Origin: Yanshouia hominis
GTDB lineage: Bacteria; Bacillota; Clostridia; Oscillospirales; Ruminococcaceae
DNA: 64,000 nucleotides
Reading direction: 5' to 3'
Assembly (NCBI GenBank): GCA_014385025.1
Contig: JACRTB010000009.1
Location: 84,486 to 148,485 of the forward strand
Shown: piece after piece, positions 25,183 through 34,134 of the stretch
How positions within the stretch are numbered: the first letter of the stretch is position 1
How the letters are laid out: each line of letters opens with the position of its first letter
The notes under the pieces: generated by a model
Database searches by the model: none
What the model saw: the letters and a program-made list of their open reading frames with translations, nothing else
Told to the model about the DNA's origin: nothing
Translations under genes and position numbers: made by a program

Positions 25183-25418
25183 GTCATAATCTCCGGACTA
25201 ACCGGAGACGCAATCAGGCCCTATAAGGGCCTGACCGCGGCAGGCGCATTCGGGACACATCAAATTTCACCGCCTGCATCGCACGTCCTGATGCCCGCAA
25301 ACAGACAAAGTTCCCGATCATACGTTTTGTGCGAATCGTTGGATTTGTTTATTAACGGCTCACTTCGCCCGGCGCCTGAAGCTTATTTTGCAGGTTTGCT
25401 CTTCCGGCATGACCGGAG
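25183..25418 (+). repeat. Intergenic hairpin repeat, copy B
   Basis: About 236 nt between convergent ftsH and the ROK gene. It opens with GTCATAATC and CTCCGGACTAACCGGAG, then GGCCCTATAAGGGCC, then TTTCACCGCCTGCATCGC, and closes with TTCCGGCATGACCGGAG. Both boundary hairpins carry the same GGAG variant where copies A and C have GGTG. No gene is seen in 25126-25479. Confidence 0.65.
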
Positions 25419-25440
25419 ATTTTCGAACCTCAAAATGAAA

Positions 25441-25462
25441 GGGCCGCAGAAGCCTGCGGCCC
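25441..25462. terminator. Hairpin downstream of the ROK gene
   Basis: GGGCCGCAG paired with CTGCGGCCC, 18 nt past the ROK stop on the minus strand; on that strand it is followed by TTTCATTTTG. Confidence 0.65.
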
Positions 25463-25479
25463 GGATTGGTTTTATGTGC

Positions 25480-26373
25480 TCAGAAGAATAGGGCGGCGGC
25501 CCCAAGGATTCCCGCGTCATTTCCATTTTGAGCGGGGAGGACGGGAGGAATATCAAAGCCTCCGATATAGCTTTGGCAGATGCGTTCGATTTCCGCGCGC
25601 AGAGGAAGAAAAAGGTCATCTCCCGCGCCGGTGATCCCTCCGCCGAGAAGAATCCTCTCAGGGCGGAACGCAGTGATGAAATCGACGATCACATCTGCAA
25701 GGCAGCTGATATATTCTGCAAATGCAGCCTTTGCTTGCGTATTGTCTGCGGCGACCGCATCAAAAACCTCTTTTGCACGGCGGAATCCGCCTCCGCTGTG
25801 CTCGTTGGCCATCCGGATCAATGCGGTTGCGGAGCAGTAAACCTCTCGGCACCCGTGCCTGCCGCATCCGCAGGGCAGCCCTCCGCGCACCAGCAGCATG
25901 TGCCCGAACTCGGTGGAGCCGACGCCGCTGAGCAGCTGCCCGTTCACCATGGCGCCTCCGCCGAGTCCGGTACCCAGCGTCAGGAGAACTACGTTCCGGC
26001 AGGCCTTTGCCGCGCCAAACCTCTGTTCTCCCAAAGTGGCGCAGTTGGCGTCGTTTTCAATTTTGACTTCGCAGTCGAGCAGGGAAGAGAGGCGTTCCGC
26101 CAGCGAAACGCCCTGAAGCGGTATGTTGGGGCAGGTGACCACACGACCACGAGCCGCATCCACCCAACCGGGGATGGCAATTCCCACCTGAACCGCCTCT
26201 GCCGAAGCGGGACCGGCACAAAGGGACTGTACCAATTCGCAGAGCTGCCCGATGATCGCTTCCCCGCTGGAATGCTCTGTATCGACGGTGCGACGCAGGA
26301 TGATTTTTCCCTCGTGATTGACCAGGCCGGCCGATAGAGTGGTTCCGCCCAAATCGATTCCGATTGTACGCAT
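25480..26373 (-). CDS. ROK-family sugar kinase (glucokinase-like)
   Basis: Predicted ATP-dependent hexose kinase. The phosphate-binding motif is IGIDLGGTTLSAGLV at the N-terminus. IENDANCATLGE near residue 105 and LGTGLGGGAMVNGQ near residue 135 follow. The ROK zinc motif is seen as CGCGRHGCREVYCS near residue 170. 297 aa, typical of bacterial ROK glucokinases. No XylR-type DNA-binding domain is present, so it is an enzyme, not a repressor. It stands alone; the sugar (glucose, N-acetylglucosamine or mannose) is not determined. Confidence 0.9.
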   Translation of the reverse strand: MRTIGIDLGGTTLSAGLVNHEGKIILRRTVDTEHSSGEAIIGQLCELVQSLCAGPASAEAVQVGIAIPGWVDAARGRVVTCPNIPLQGVSLAERLSSLLDCEVKIENDANCATLGEQRFGAAKACRNVVLLTLGTGLGGGAMVNGQLLSGVGSTEFGHMLLVRGGLPCGCGRHGCREVYCSATALIRMANEHSGGGFRRAKEVFDAVAADNTQAKAAFAEYISCLADVIVDFITAFRPERILLGGGITGAGDDLFLPLRAEIERICQSYIGGFDIPPVLPAQNGNDAGILGAAALFF

Positions 26374-26477
26374 GAATTTATACTCCTTCGCAGGTTTTCA
26401 TCAAACAGGCGAACATTTTCCGCTTGGGACGCCGTTCATTGGTTAGCAGTATATCATCCGCAAAAACTGCTGTCAAT

Positions 26478-26516
26478 AAAAGCCGCCGCAAAACAAAATG
26501 TCTTGCGGCGGCTTTT
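26478..26516. terminator. Hairpin after the zinc-ribbon gene
   Basis: AAAAGCCGCCGCAA paired with TTGCGGCGGCTTTT, 18 nt past the zinc-ribbon gene stop on the minus strand. Confidence 0.75.
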
Positions 26517-26534
26517 CAGGCTGAATATGGGTTC

Positions 26535-26816
26535 TCAGGCTTGCTCTTCCTTCATCTTTGCGAAGCACTCGCTGCAGTAAACCGGACGGTCCTCACGGGG
26601 CTTGAAGGGGACTCTGGCTTCCTTGCCGCAGGCGGCGCAGGTAGCGGTGAACATCTCACGGTCAGGTCTGGATGCGTTCTTGCGGGCATCGCGGCACGCC
26701 TTGCATCTCTGGGGTTCATTGACGAAGCCGCGCTCCGCATAGAACTCCTGCTCACCGGCGGTGAACACAAACTCGGCGCCACATTCTTTGCATTTGAGGG
26801 TTTTGTCAGCGTACAT
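26535..26816 (-). CDS. Zinc-ribbon protein with two CxxC pairs per half
   Basis: A 93-aa protein with CKECGAEF and RCKACRDARK in the N-terminal half (zf-trcl type) and CAACGKEARVPF and YCSECFAKM in the C-terminal half: eight cysteines, two zinc sites. Such proteins are common and conserved in Clostridia; the function is unknown. ATG 26816 has a GTGAGG site upstream. It is a single-gene unit with its own terminator. Confidence 0.8.
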   Translation of the reverse strand: MYADKTLKCKECGAEFVFTAGEQEFYAERGFVNEPQRCKACRDARKNASRPDREMFTATCAACGKEARVPFKPREDRPVYCSECFAKMKEEQA

Positions 26817-26944
26817 AGTTTTTTACCTCACTTATGGATTGATTTACCCGCAGCAACCTGAGACCGAAATGGATCGACAGTGTAACCTAAGGGTATTATT
26901 TCTGCAGCCGTACGGCATGCATACAAAAGAAAATGGGCGCGCCG

Positions 26945-27496
26945 CTATTCACGCAGCTTGCGTCTTGCCCGCTGGAGGGCATTATCCACCGCCTTGACGG
27001 GATGGTGCAGTACGGCGGCAATCTCTTCATAGGAATACCCGTTAAGGAAAAGCCCGATGGCTCTTCGTTCAAAATCAGACAAGCGCTGTGAAACCACCTG
27101 CCGCCACCGCGCCATCTCTTCGCGTCCGGCCACAATTTCCTGAGGATCGGCGCCGCCTTCCGGTTCCTCAGAGAGGGGATGATCAGAGTCCTGCCACTCG
27201 TCGTAACTAACCGCATAAATATTGCGTCCCGCTGCGGTGACAGCCGAACGCAGGCGGTTGGTAATGCAGGTATAAGCAAAGGTTTCAAAGGATGCGCCAA
27301 ATTCCGGGCGGTATGAACGGACGGCATTCAGCAAACCGATGATTCCTTCCTGGAACAGGTCATCAGGTTCGATTCCACAGTGCCGAAACGCATTGACCCT
27401 GCTGTGCACCAAAGGCAGATAAGACTCGATCCGAACACTTTCGTCAAGCGGGCGGCCGTCGGGCAGATCGCCGTCAATTGTAGAAAAGTCCGCCAT
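26945..27496 (-). CDS. Sigma-70 family RNA polymerase sigma factor, SigH-like
   Basis: Alternative sigma factor of about 183 aa. Region 2 (about residues 25-95) contains DDLFQEGIIGLLNAVRSY and ASFETFAYTCITNRL, which resemble SigH of endospore formers. Region 4 (about residues 140-183) contains LSDFERRAIGLFLNGYSYEEIAAVLHH with a helix-turn-helix. ATG 27496 is chosen because AGGAGG lies just upstream. No anti-sigma gene is adjacent. SigH proper is about 210 aa, so this may be a shorter paralogue. Confidence 0.82.
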   Translation of the reverse strand: MADFSTIDGDLPDGRPLDESVRIESYLPLVHSRVNAFRHCGIEPDDLFQEGIIGLLNAVRSYRPEFGASFETFAYTCITNRLRSAVTAAGRNIYAVSYDEWQDSDHPLSEEPEGGADPQEIVAGREEMARWRQVVSQRLSDFERRAIGLFLNGYSYEEIAAVLHHPVKAVDNALQRARRKLRE

Positions 27497-27984
27497 ATGT
27501 CCTCCTGATAACCCCTTTGACATTGACTATTTTATACGCAACTTCACGATTTGTCAATATATTATTGTGCAATGCGCTAAAAAAGATAGGATTCGACCGG
27601 TAATATTCTTTTTCTGCAATTTCCTGTTTATAAAAAATTTTCAATCGCGTTGTGACACAGAACAAAAATTCTGTTTTTCCTGCAAAAGGAGATTTTCCGA
27701 TTCGGTTTGACAGGCCTCCTTGCCGGGAAAAGGATGTCTCTGTCGAAAAGACCGCCCAAGATTTTTCTGAATACTACAGGAGTCCCAAAATGTCTGCCAC
27801 TCCTATCGCTTCACCGCTTCCTCAGACGGTATAAAGCAGGAACGCTGTAATCATAAAATGGCGGAAATTTTTTAAATTGAAATAATAGATCCAATTTTTC
27901 CCTTAAACAAGCCAAAAACTGCATCATTTATTTGCCTGATTCGGTTAAAATAGATACCCATTTTAGAGTTTGGAGGAAAGCAAT
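27497..27984. other. Gene-free AT-rich stretch
   Basis: Between the sigma factor start and the first hairpin unit I see no supported gene. Short frames here lack ribosome-binding sites. The composition is distinctly AT-rich. Confidence 0.5.
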
Positions 27985-28100
27985 ATGTGCAGGGAAAAGC
28001 CTCAGGGTCGTCCGGTGCGTTGCATCGCCCGCCGTGGCGAAAGTCGTGAAGCGGCTCACACCAAAAAGAAAAGACACCCGATCGGGTGTCTTTTCTTTTT
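27985..28100 (+). other. Hairpin unit 1: short ORF start plus perfect palindrome
   Basis: TTGGAGG precedes ATG 27985, which begins MCREKPQGRPVRC. The frame runs into a perfect 38-nt palindrome (28063-28100; AAAAGACACCCGATCGGGTG at its centre) that reads as a terminator with a T-run. If translated the frame continues to 28296 through a tRNA gene, which argues against a normal protein. It may be a small RNA or leader with a terminator. Confidence 0.4.
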
Positions 28101-28151
28101 GTCGTTGGCGTTTAAAACAGATATTTGGTTTTCAGGCTTCAGGGGGAAAGA

Positions 28152-28263
28152 ATGTGTGCGGGAAAACCGTCAGGGTTGTCTTGAATGTTTCATTCCCGCC
28201 GCACGGATAAGCTTGCTCCAAAAGCAAAAGGACATCCTTGCGGATGTCCTTTTGCTTTTGGAG
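28152..28263 (+). other. Hairpin unit 2: 10-codon ORF plus long stem-loop
   Basis: AGGGGGAAAG precedes ATG 28152, encoding MCAGKPSGLS then TGA. A 22-bp perfect stem with a TTGC loop (28216-28263) follows. The unit resembles unit 1 in sequence around the ATG (TGTGC.GGGAAAA..TCAGGGT.GTC) and in layout. On the minus strand the same hairpin is the terminator of tRNA-Thr and overlaps its CCA end. Confidence 0.4.
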
Positions 28264-28334
28264 CTGGAGATGGGACTCGAACCCACGACCTGCTGATTAC
28301 GAATCAGCTGCTCTACCAACTGAGCCACTCCAGC
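28259..28334 (-). tRNA. tRNA-Thr (CGT)
   Basis: On the minus strand a 76-nt cloverleaf with acceptor GCTGGAG/CTCCAGC, anticodon stem GCTGA/TCAGC around TTCGTAA giving CGT, T-arm GGGTTCGAGTCCC and encoded CCA. Confidence 0.95.
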
Positions 28335-28388
28335 AACGGTAGGGCGGAAACAAAAATTATTATATCGCGTTTCAGGCATTTCGTCAAG

Positions 28389-29663
28389 ATGAATAACCCG
28401 CTTTTTCCACCAGATACTAGAAGAAAAAGGACTGGGGGGGAGTGGTTGCGGCGTTTTGAATTGGCGCGTCCTTTTTTTCGGGAGGCCATACAGCTTTCAC
28501 TGGCGAGCGCCGCGGCACAGGCTGTTGCGTTGGCATTTTCACCGGCCGTGCTGAGAAGATACGGCGCGGGGGCATTTGGCGTTTCATCGATCCTGATTGC
28601 GGTATCCGGATCAGTGGGTCAGTTGTCCTGCCTGAAATATGACCTGGCCCTCCTGTCGCTGCCGCGGGAGAGAGAGGAAGGCCCCCTTCTGGAAGCGGCC
28701 CTTGTTTCGGTTGCAGCTTCAGCACTGCTGATGGGGGCGGCTGTTTCCATCTTTGGAACATCGGGCACTCATATCCTCTTGATGATTCTGGCCGCCGCGG
28801 CAGTGGGATGTTACACCATAGGATCGGCGGTTTGTCTGCGCGGTCCCGGTCCCGGTCTTCTCGGACGTGCCGTCCTGCTGCGGTCCGCCCTGCAGGCCGC
28901 GGCACAGCTTTCGTTTTCAGGCTGGGAAGACCAGACGGCCGCTCTGCTGGCCGCCTACCTGATCTCCTATTGCGGAGGATGTGCGGTGCTTTTCCTGAAG
29001 CGTTCTCCGCCGCGGCGGATAGGCTGGCGCTCCGCCGCGCGGGCCGCGGCGGAGTTTCGGGAGTATCCGCTTCTGCTGCTTCCGGGAGCTTTGGCTTTTC
29101 ATTGCGCCGCCTGGCTGCATCAGGGAACGGTGCTGCGCTATGATCCCGCCTCTCTGGGATGCTATGCGGTCGTCGAACGGCTGTTGGCGGCGCCGATGGC
29201 AATGCTTTCCTCGGCGGTGGGACAGCTTTTCCTCCGATGGATCTGCGGTCTTCCCGAACCGGGGCGCCGGCCTCTATACGACAGGGTGAGCCTTTCCATG
29301 CTGGCGATTGGCGGAGCGGCATGCTTCTGCCTTTATCCCGCCGCACCGCTGATTCCCCGGATTTTCGGCGGGGGATGGGAGGAAGCGGTGGAAATCATGC
29401 GTGTATTGCTCCCTTTTTTTGCTGTTCGATTTGCCGTCGCACCGGTGGCCTCGGGACTGATCGCGGCGGATGGAAGACGCGCGCTGGCCTGCTGGCAGCT
29501 TCTGATGCTGCTGCTGACCTCTTCGGCGGTTTTGCTGGCAAATTTTCGGGGGCTTTCTTTGCTGCCCTACCTCGCCGCCTATGGCTTTTTGATGACCGCC
29601 GGATACCTTATTCTCTGGTGCTGGGGGCGTGCCGTCTTGGAACGGAGGAAGAGGATTGTATGA
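28389..29663 (+). CDS. Polysaccharide flippase-like membrane protein (Wzx type)
   Basis: About 424 aa with roughly a dozen hydrophobic segments and the arrangement of MOP-superfamily oligosaccharide flippases, which move lipid-linked repeat units across the membrane. No short diagnostic motif exists; the call rests on topology and the downstream polymerase, glycosyltransferases and initiating sugar transferase. The ATG at 28389 lacks a clear ribosome-binding site; TTG codons near 28445 follow a G-run and are an alternative. The stop overlaps the next gene by ATGA. Confidence 0.72.
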   Translation: MNNPLFPPDTRRKRTGGEWLRRFELARPFFREAIQLSLASAAAQAVALAFSPAVLRRYGAGAFGVSSILIAVSGSVGQLSCLKYDLALLSLPREREEGPLLEAALVSVAASALLMGAAVSIFGTSGTHILLMILAAAAVGCYTIGSAVCLRGPGPGLLGRAVLLRSALQAAAQLSFSGWEDQTAALLAAYLISYCGGCAVLFLKRSPPRRIGWRSAARAAAEFREYPLLLLPGALAFHCAAWLHQGTVLRYDPASLGCYAVVERLLAAPMAMLSSAVGQLFLRWICGLPEPGRRPLYDRVSLSMLAIGGAACFCLYPAAPLIPRIFGGGWEEAVEIMRVLLPFFAVRFAVAPVASGLIAADGRRALACWQLLMLLLTSSAVLLANFRGLSLLPYLAAYGFLMTAGYLILWCWGRAVLERRKRIV

Positions 29664-31000
29664 ACGGAGCAGGCTGGAAAACAGGACTCTTGGGCAGCGT
29701 TTTTTTCCTGTTTTGGGGATTGGCGGCCGGTGGGACCGCTCCGGCCGATTTGGGATTGATCTGCTTCGCCGGGGCAGCATGCGGGTGGCAGATTGCTTCC
29801 ATGCGAAATTTCAGAAGCTGGTCCGCACGCCTGTGGAAAATGCGGGATGGACTGCTCCCACTTCTGTTTTACCTGATTTTGGATGTTGCAGGTTTTCTCC
29901 GCTCGGGGGAATTCGGAATGCTTTGGGAAAAATACCGTGTGACCGTCCTGCTGCTGGCACTGATGGGCGCGATGCTTCTGTCAGGCAGGCGGGAGACGGC
30001 CTTTGACGCGGTTTTTTCGGGAGCCGGGTTGGCCTCGCTGGCGGTTGTCCTGGTTACCCTTTTCCGCTATTTTGGCGGAAGCAGCGCCCCTCTGGAATAC
30101 CTGCTTCGCTTTTCTTTGCGTCGCGATTACAATATGTATGCGACGGCTCTTTTCATTGGGTGGATCTGCTGCTTCTTTCTCCTGTGCGGAAAAGAGAGGC
30201 CGGGCTGGGCGCTGGCGGGAACGGCTCTGATTCTGCCGGTGCTGCTTTTGAGCGGCTCACGCAGGGTTATGCTGGCGGTGCCGGTTGCCGCGGCAGCCGC
30301 GGCGTGGCGCCTGATTTCGTCGGGGAAAGGGCGTCTGCGGCGAAGGACCGCGGCGGTTCTGGGCTGCGGTATGACGGTGCTGGCGGCAAGCCTGCTGCTC
30401 CAATCCGCTCTCATGGGACTTTCCTCCAGCCCGAAAGCGATCAACCGTGTGTCCGGCGGAGGAAGCGGAAGCGGTCAGACCGCGGCGGCCGAGCGGTATG
30501 AGACCATCGGGCATGGGTCAATGCTGACCAAACGCAGGGTGATCTGGGGGATCGCACTCGAAGAACTTTCTGACTACTCGCCCGCCGAGTGGTTTTTTGG
30601 ACGCGGAGGGGGAGAAAATATTCGTCTCTACGACCGGACCGGGGAAGCTCTTGACGGAGTTTATCCCGACCGTGAGCTGCGGCGGGGTGCTCTGTCGGCC
30701 CACAGCGCACTGCTGGCGGATCTGCTTGACGGGGGGATCCTGAAGGCTGCGGCGCTGATCTGGCTGCTGGGCGCCTGCGGATGGGGCTGTCTTAAACTGC
30801 TGCTGCGGGAGCCGGAAAGAGGTCTGGCGGTCGGACTGATCCTAGGCTTCACAATTCTGAGCAATCTTGTCTCCAACCGCTACGGCCTGCTCTATGACCG
30901 CGCATTTCTCCTCTTTTATCCGCTGCTGCTTCTCAAACCAGAAAGGGGGAATCCTGATGAATCACCGAATTGCAATGCTGACCACCCTGCATCCGCATGA
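29660..31000 (+). CDS. O-antigen ligase/polymerase-like membrane protein (Wzy type)
   Basis: About 446 aa with ten or more membrane helices. A long extracytoplasmic loop (about residues 255-340) separates two helix bundles, as in the Wzy_C/O-antigen ligase superfamily. LLSGSRRVMLAV near residue 195 resembles the conserved S-x-S-R-x motif of that family. ATG 29660 overlaps the flippase stop by four nucleotides, with GGAGGAAGAGG upstream. The 3' end overlaps the next gene by 44 nt. It would polymerise repeat units of an exopolysaccharide. Confidence 0.72.
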   Translation: MNGAGWKTGLLGSVFFLFWGLAAGGTAPADLGLICFAGAACGWQIASMRNFRSWSARLWKMRDGLLPLLFYLILDVAGFLRSGEFGMLWEKYRVTVLLLALMGAMLLSGRRETAFDAVFSGAGLASLAVVLVTLFRYFGGSSAPLEYLLRFSLRRDYNMYATALFIGWICCFFLLCGKERPGWALAGTALILPVLLLSGSRRVMLAVPVAAAAAAWRLISSGKGRLRRRTAAVLGCGMTVLAASLLLQSALMGLSSSPKAINRVSGGGSGSGQTAAAERYETIGHGSMLTKRRVIWGIALEELSDYSPAEWFFGRGGGENIRLYDRTGEALDGVYPDRELRRGALSAHSALLADLLDGGILKAAALIWLLGACGWGCLKLLLREPERGLAVGLILGFTILSNLVSNRYGLLYDRAFLLFYPLLLLKPERGNPDESPNCNADHPASA

Positions 31001-32054
31001 CGACATCCGAATCTACCACAAGGAATCCAAGGCGCTGGCGCGGGCAGGCTGGCGGGTGGAAATCTACAATCCGAGAATGGAGGCGGCGGGGGAATATGGA
31101 ATCCGTTTCCGTCGTCTGATTCTGCCCTCAACCCGGACGATCCGGCTGCTGCGGGGACGGTCGATCGCTTATCGCGCTCTCTTTGAGAGCCGCGCGGACC
31201 TTTTTATGCTGCACGATCCGGAACTTCTGCCGCTGCTTAAGCCCCTTCGGCTGGCAGGGCGCAGGACGATTTATGACGCGCATGAGGATCTGCCGGCGCA
31301 GCTTCTGGAAAAGGATTGGATTCCAATCAAAATGAGGCCCGCCGCGGCCCGTTTCGGGGAGGAGCAGTTGCGTCGCTGGCTCCCTTATGCCGATGGAGTC
31401 GTTGCGGCCACCCCGTCGATTGCCGCGCGGCTGGGAGAACGGGCCGTGCTGGTACGCAACCGGGTTACCGAAGCGGATTTTCAGCTGTTTGAAACCGCGC
31501 TGGTCCGCTATCGGGTCATTCCGCGCGCCGTCTGCTACGCGGGCGCGCTCACCGAGCAGCGGGGCTTAACAAGGATGGTCCGCTGCTGTCACCGGGCGGG
31601 GGCGATTCTGCTGCTGGCCGGTTCCTTTGAAAGCGAGGGGCTGCGGCGCCAGGTTCAGCGGATGGAGGAGTACCGCTGTGTCCGCTATTTCGGCCGTCTT
31701 GACCGCGAAGGGGTGGCGAGCCTTTATGCGCAGGCCAATGCCGGGCTGATGCTTTTGGATGATACCGCCGCCTACCGTGAAAGCGAACCGATCAAGTCCT
31801 TTGAATACCTCTGTGCGGGACTTCCGGTGATTGCGTCGGATTTTCCGCATTGGCGGGCGCTTTTGCCGGAAGAAGGGGTTCGGTTCGTACCCCAGGAGGA
31901 CGAGCCTTCTGTCACCGCGGCAATTGCCGACGCAATCGCGGGAAAGAGCCGGGAAAAGCTGGCGCAGCGCAGAGAGCTTTATTATGAGCGGTATGGGTTT
32001 TCTCCTGACGCGCGCCGCCTGATCGAACTCTGTGAACGGCTTGAGAGGAGCTGA
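30957..32054 (+). CDS. Glycosyltransferase, GT4-like
   Basis: About 365 aa. The N-terminal Rossmann domain has MLTTLHPHDDIRIYHKESKAL and DLFMLHDPELLPL; DAHEDLPAQ follows. The C-terminal domain has VCYAGALTEQRGLTRMV and a sugar-nucleotide-type region with ESEPIKSFEYLCAGLPVIAS, the E-x7-E-like signature of GT-B retaining transferases. It starts inside the polymerase gene behind AAAGGGGGAATC and ends 2 nt before the next glycosyltransferase. Donor and acceptor sugars are not predictable. Confidence 0.85.
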   Translation: MNHRIAMLTTLHPHDDIRIYHKESKALARAGWRVEIYNPRMEAAGEYGIRFRRLILPSTRTIRLLRGRSIAYRALFESRADLFMLHDPELLPLLKPLRLAGRRTIYDAHEDLPAQLLEKDWIPIKMRPAAARFGEEQLRRWLPYADGVVAATPSIAARLGERAVLVRNRVTEADFQLFETALVRYRVIPRAVCYAGALTEQRGLTRMVRCCHRAGAILLLAGSFESEGLRRQVQRMEEYRCVRYFGRLDREGVASLYAQANAGLMLLDDTAAYRESEPIKSFEYLCAGLPVIASDFPHWRALLPEEGVRFVPQEDEPSVTAAIADAIAGKSREKLAQRRELYYERYGFSPDARRLIELCERLERS

Positions 32055-32056
32055 GA

Positions 32057-33280
32057 ATGCGGATTCTGCTGATCAGCCAGTATGCGGGATCGATGGAGAT
32101 GGGGATGGAATACCGCCCGTTCTGCCTCGCAAGGGAATGGCTTCGATCGGGCGATCGGACCCTGATTGTGGCGGGAAGCTTCAGTCACCTGCGGCGAATG
32201 AACCCAACCGGGGAGCGGGGCGGTTTTCTGCGGGAGGAGGGGGTTTTGTTTCGGATGCTGCCCACCCCCGCTTATTGTGGAAATGGGGTTGGGCGGGCGC
32301 GGAACGTCGGACGTTTTTTGTGGGAGCTGTCGCGCCGCTGTGGTGTGCTCGCCCGGGATTTTTCCCCCGATGCGGTGATCTGCGCATCGACTCATCCGTT
32401 TGACTTCGCTGCGGGAAGGCAAATCGCGCGGCAGAGCGGCGCGGCCCTTGTGTTTGAACTGCACGACATCTGGCCCCTCTCGCTGATGGAACTGCACGGC
32501 TTTTCCGGACGCCATCCGCTGATGCGGCTGATCGACCGTGCGGAATCCCGCGCTTTCGAGCAAAGCGACGGGGTGGTGAGCCTGCTTCCGGGTCTGCCGC
32601 GTTATCTTGAGGAGCGCGGAATTGTCCCCAAGCGGCTGAGCTGCATTCCGAATGGAGCGACATTTCCGGCGGGGCGGAGAAGCGCGGATGGGGAGACACT
32701 GCGTCGTTTCAAGGCGTTGAAAAAGGAATATGGTTCGCTGGTTGTCTATGCCGGAGGCTTCGCGCGCGCCAACGCGGTCGGCCGTCTGGCGGAACTGGCG
32801 CGGCAGCTCCCTCGGACCGCCTTTGCCGCAATGGGAGAGGGCGTGGAAAAGGCGGCGGTTGCCGCCGCCGCTCCTGAAAACCTGCGCCTGTTTGATCCGG
32901 TAAAGCCGGGAGCCCTCCTTCCTCTGCTTCAGGAGGCGGACCTTCTTTGGATTGCGACTGAGAATCTTCCGCTGTACCGCTACGGGGTGTCGATGAACAA
33001 GCTGTTCGATTATATGGGCGCGGGGCGTCCGGTGGTTTTTGAAACCCCCTGTCTTGAAAATCCGATTTCTATCTGCGGCTGCGGGATAACCGTCCCCCCG
33101 TCGGACAAGATAGAAACGCGGCGGGCGGTGGAAACGCTGCTGCAACTTTCTCCTGCCGAGCGCGGCGTGATGGGGGAAAGGGGACGCAGAGCGGTGGCCG
33201 GACGTTACGGTTATCCTGCGCTCGCCAAACGATATCGAGGCTTTTTGGAGGAATTAGTCGATGCCAAACGAGAGGGATGA
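32057..33280 (+). CDS. Glycosyltransferase, GT4/WbuB-like
   Basis: About 407 aa. The N-terminus MRILLISQYAG...GMEYRPFCLAREW and the motifs ICASTHPFDFAAG and FELHDIWPLSLMEL resemble WbuB/WcaI-type GT4 transferases that add a deoxyamino sugar. The C-terminal half has MNKLFDYMGAGRPVVFE, the acceptor/donor loop of this group. It starts 2 nt after the previous stop and overlaps the 70-aa gene by 20 nt. Confidence 0.87.
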   Translation: MRILLISQYAGSMEMGMEYRPFCLAREWLRSGDRTLIVAGSFSHLRRMNPTGERGGFLREEGVLFRMLPTPAYCGNGVGRARNVGRFLWELSRRCGVLARDFSPDAVICASTHPFDFAAGRQIARQSGAALVFELHDIWPLSLMELHGFSGRHPLMRLIDRAESRAFEQSDGVVSLLPGLPRYLEERGIVPKRLSCIPNGATFPAGRRSADGETLRRFKALKKEYGSLVVYAGGFARANAVGRLAELARQLPRTAFAAMGEGVEKAAVAAAAPENLRLFDPVKPGALLPLLQEADLLWIATENLPLYRYGVSMNKLFDYMGAGRPVVFETPCLENPISICGCGITVPPSDKIETRRAVETLLQLSPAERGVMGERGRRAVAGRYGYPALAKRYRGFLEELVDAKREG

Positions 33281-33473
33281 TTCCATCCTGCAGACCCCGC
33301 GCAAAGGGCTGATGGGCTGGCTGCGCGGAGTATTTGACCGGACGTTTGGCCGTCCGGCACTGACCGTCCGGCTGAAGGGGGAGCCGGACGCGCTTTATCC
33401 GGGGATGAGCAGAAAGGAGATCCGCCATGTTGCCGCGGCGATTTGCAGAGCTGCCCGTCGAAATGCAAAATGA
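33261..33473 (+). CDS. 70-aa basic protein embedded in the polysaccharide operon
   Basis: ATG 33261 has GGAGG eight nucleotides upstream, inside the end of the glycosyltransferase gene; its own end overlaps the sugar transferase gene by 47 nt. The protein is basic (many Arg/Lys), with a hydrophobic centre (GLMGWLRGVF) and a charged tail. No family recognised. The ribosome-binding site and the full packing between neighbours argue for a real gene. Confidence 0.5.
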   Translation: MPNERDDSILQTPRKGLMGWLRGVFDRTFGRPALTVRLKGEPDALYPGMSRKEIRHVAAAICRAARRNAK

Positions 33474-34128
33474 ATCGGTGAGCCCCTACTTTGAGCTGCT
33501 TTCCGCAAAGCGAAGGCAGCTCTTTTTTCGCCGTGCAGCCGAGCTGCCGCTTGCCCTTTTTCTGCTGGCGCTTCTGCTGCCGCTGATGGGCTTCATCGCG
33601 GTGGCCGTCTGCTTCGACAGCCCCGGGGGAGCGATCTACCGTCAGACGAGGGTGACCGCCCTCGGCCGGCGCTTCACCATCTATAAATTCCGCACGATGA
33701 GATTTTCTCCCGGGGACGGCGGACGGCTGGCCGGGAGCGGGGACTCCCGGATCACCCGCGTCGGAAGGCTTCTGCGCAGGCTGCGGCTCGACGAACTGCC
33801 GCAGCTTTGGAATATCGTGCGGGGGGAGATGAGCTTTGTCGGACCGCGCCCCGAGCTGCCCCGTTTTATCGAGCGGTATGACCGGGCCGCGCTGGCGACG
33901 CTTCTGCTTCCGGCCGGTCTGACCGGTCCCGCTTCCCTCGCCTTCGCGGGCGAAGAGCGTTATCTGGGCACCGATGAGAGCGAGCGGGTCTACGCCGACC
34001 TGATCCTGCCGCGAAAAAATGCCGTAAATCTCGCATATATTGCTTCGTTTTCCATTTGGCTGGATCTGAAAATTCTGTTTCAAACCCTATGTTACCTGTT
34101 TTCCGGTGGAAACAGCAAAAAGCAGTGA
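33427..34128 (+). CDS. Initiating sugar transferase (undecaprenyl-phosphate glycosyl-1-phosphate transferase)
   Basis: About 233 aa. One N-terminal hydrophobic re-entrant helix (about residues 35-60) precedes the catalytic region with [47 protein letters not shown] and a late Tyr-rich part: all hallmarks of the bacterial sugar transferase family (short form, as in PglC). It starts polysaccharide repeat synthesis by loading a sugar phosphate onto undecaprenyl phosphate. AAAGGAG precedes ATG 33427. Last gene of the operon. Confidence 0.92.
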   Translation: MLPRRFAELPVEMQNESVSPYFELLSAKRRQLFFRRAAELPLALFLLALLLPLMGFIAVAVCFDSPGGAIYRQTRVTALGRRFTIYKFRTMRFSPGDGGRLAGSGDSRITRVGRLLRRLRLDELPQLWNIVRGEMSFVGPRPELPRFIERYDRAALATLLLPAGLTGPASLAFAGEERYLGTDESERVYADLILPRKNAVNLAYIASFSIWLDLKILFQTLCYLFSGGNSKKQ

Positions 34129-34134
34129 AGCCGG

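Noticed and set aside
27652..27834. A 60-codon frame in the AT-rich gap after the sigma factor
   Set aside because: GTG start without a ribosome-binding site and no recognisable protein features.
28185..28388. N-terminal extension of the flippase through the tRNA-Thr locus
   Set aside because: The frame would read through the tRNA gene antisense (GDGTRTHDLL-type residues), a common annotation artefact; the start is placed after the tRNA.
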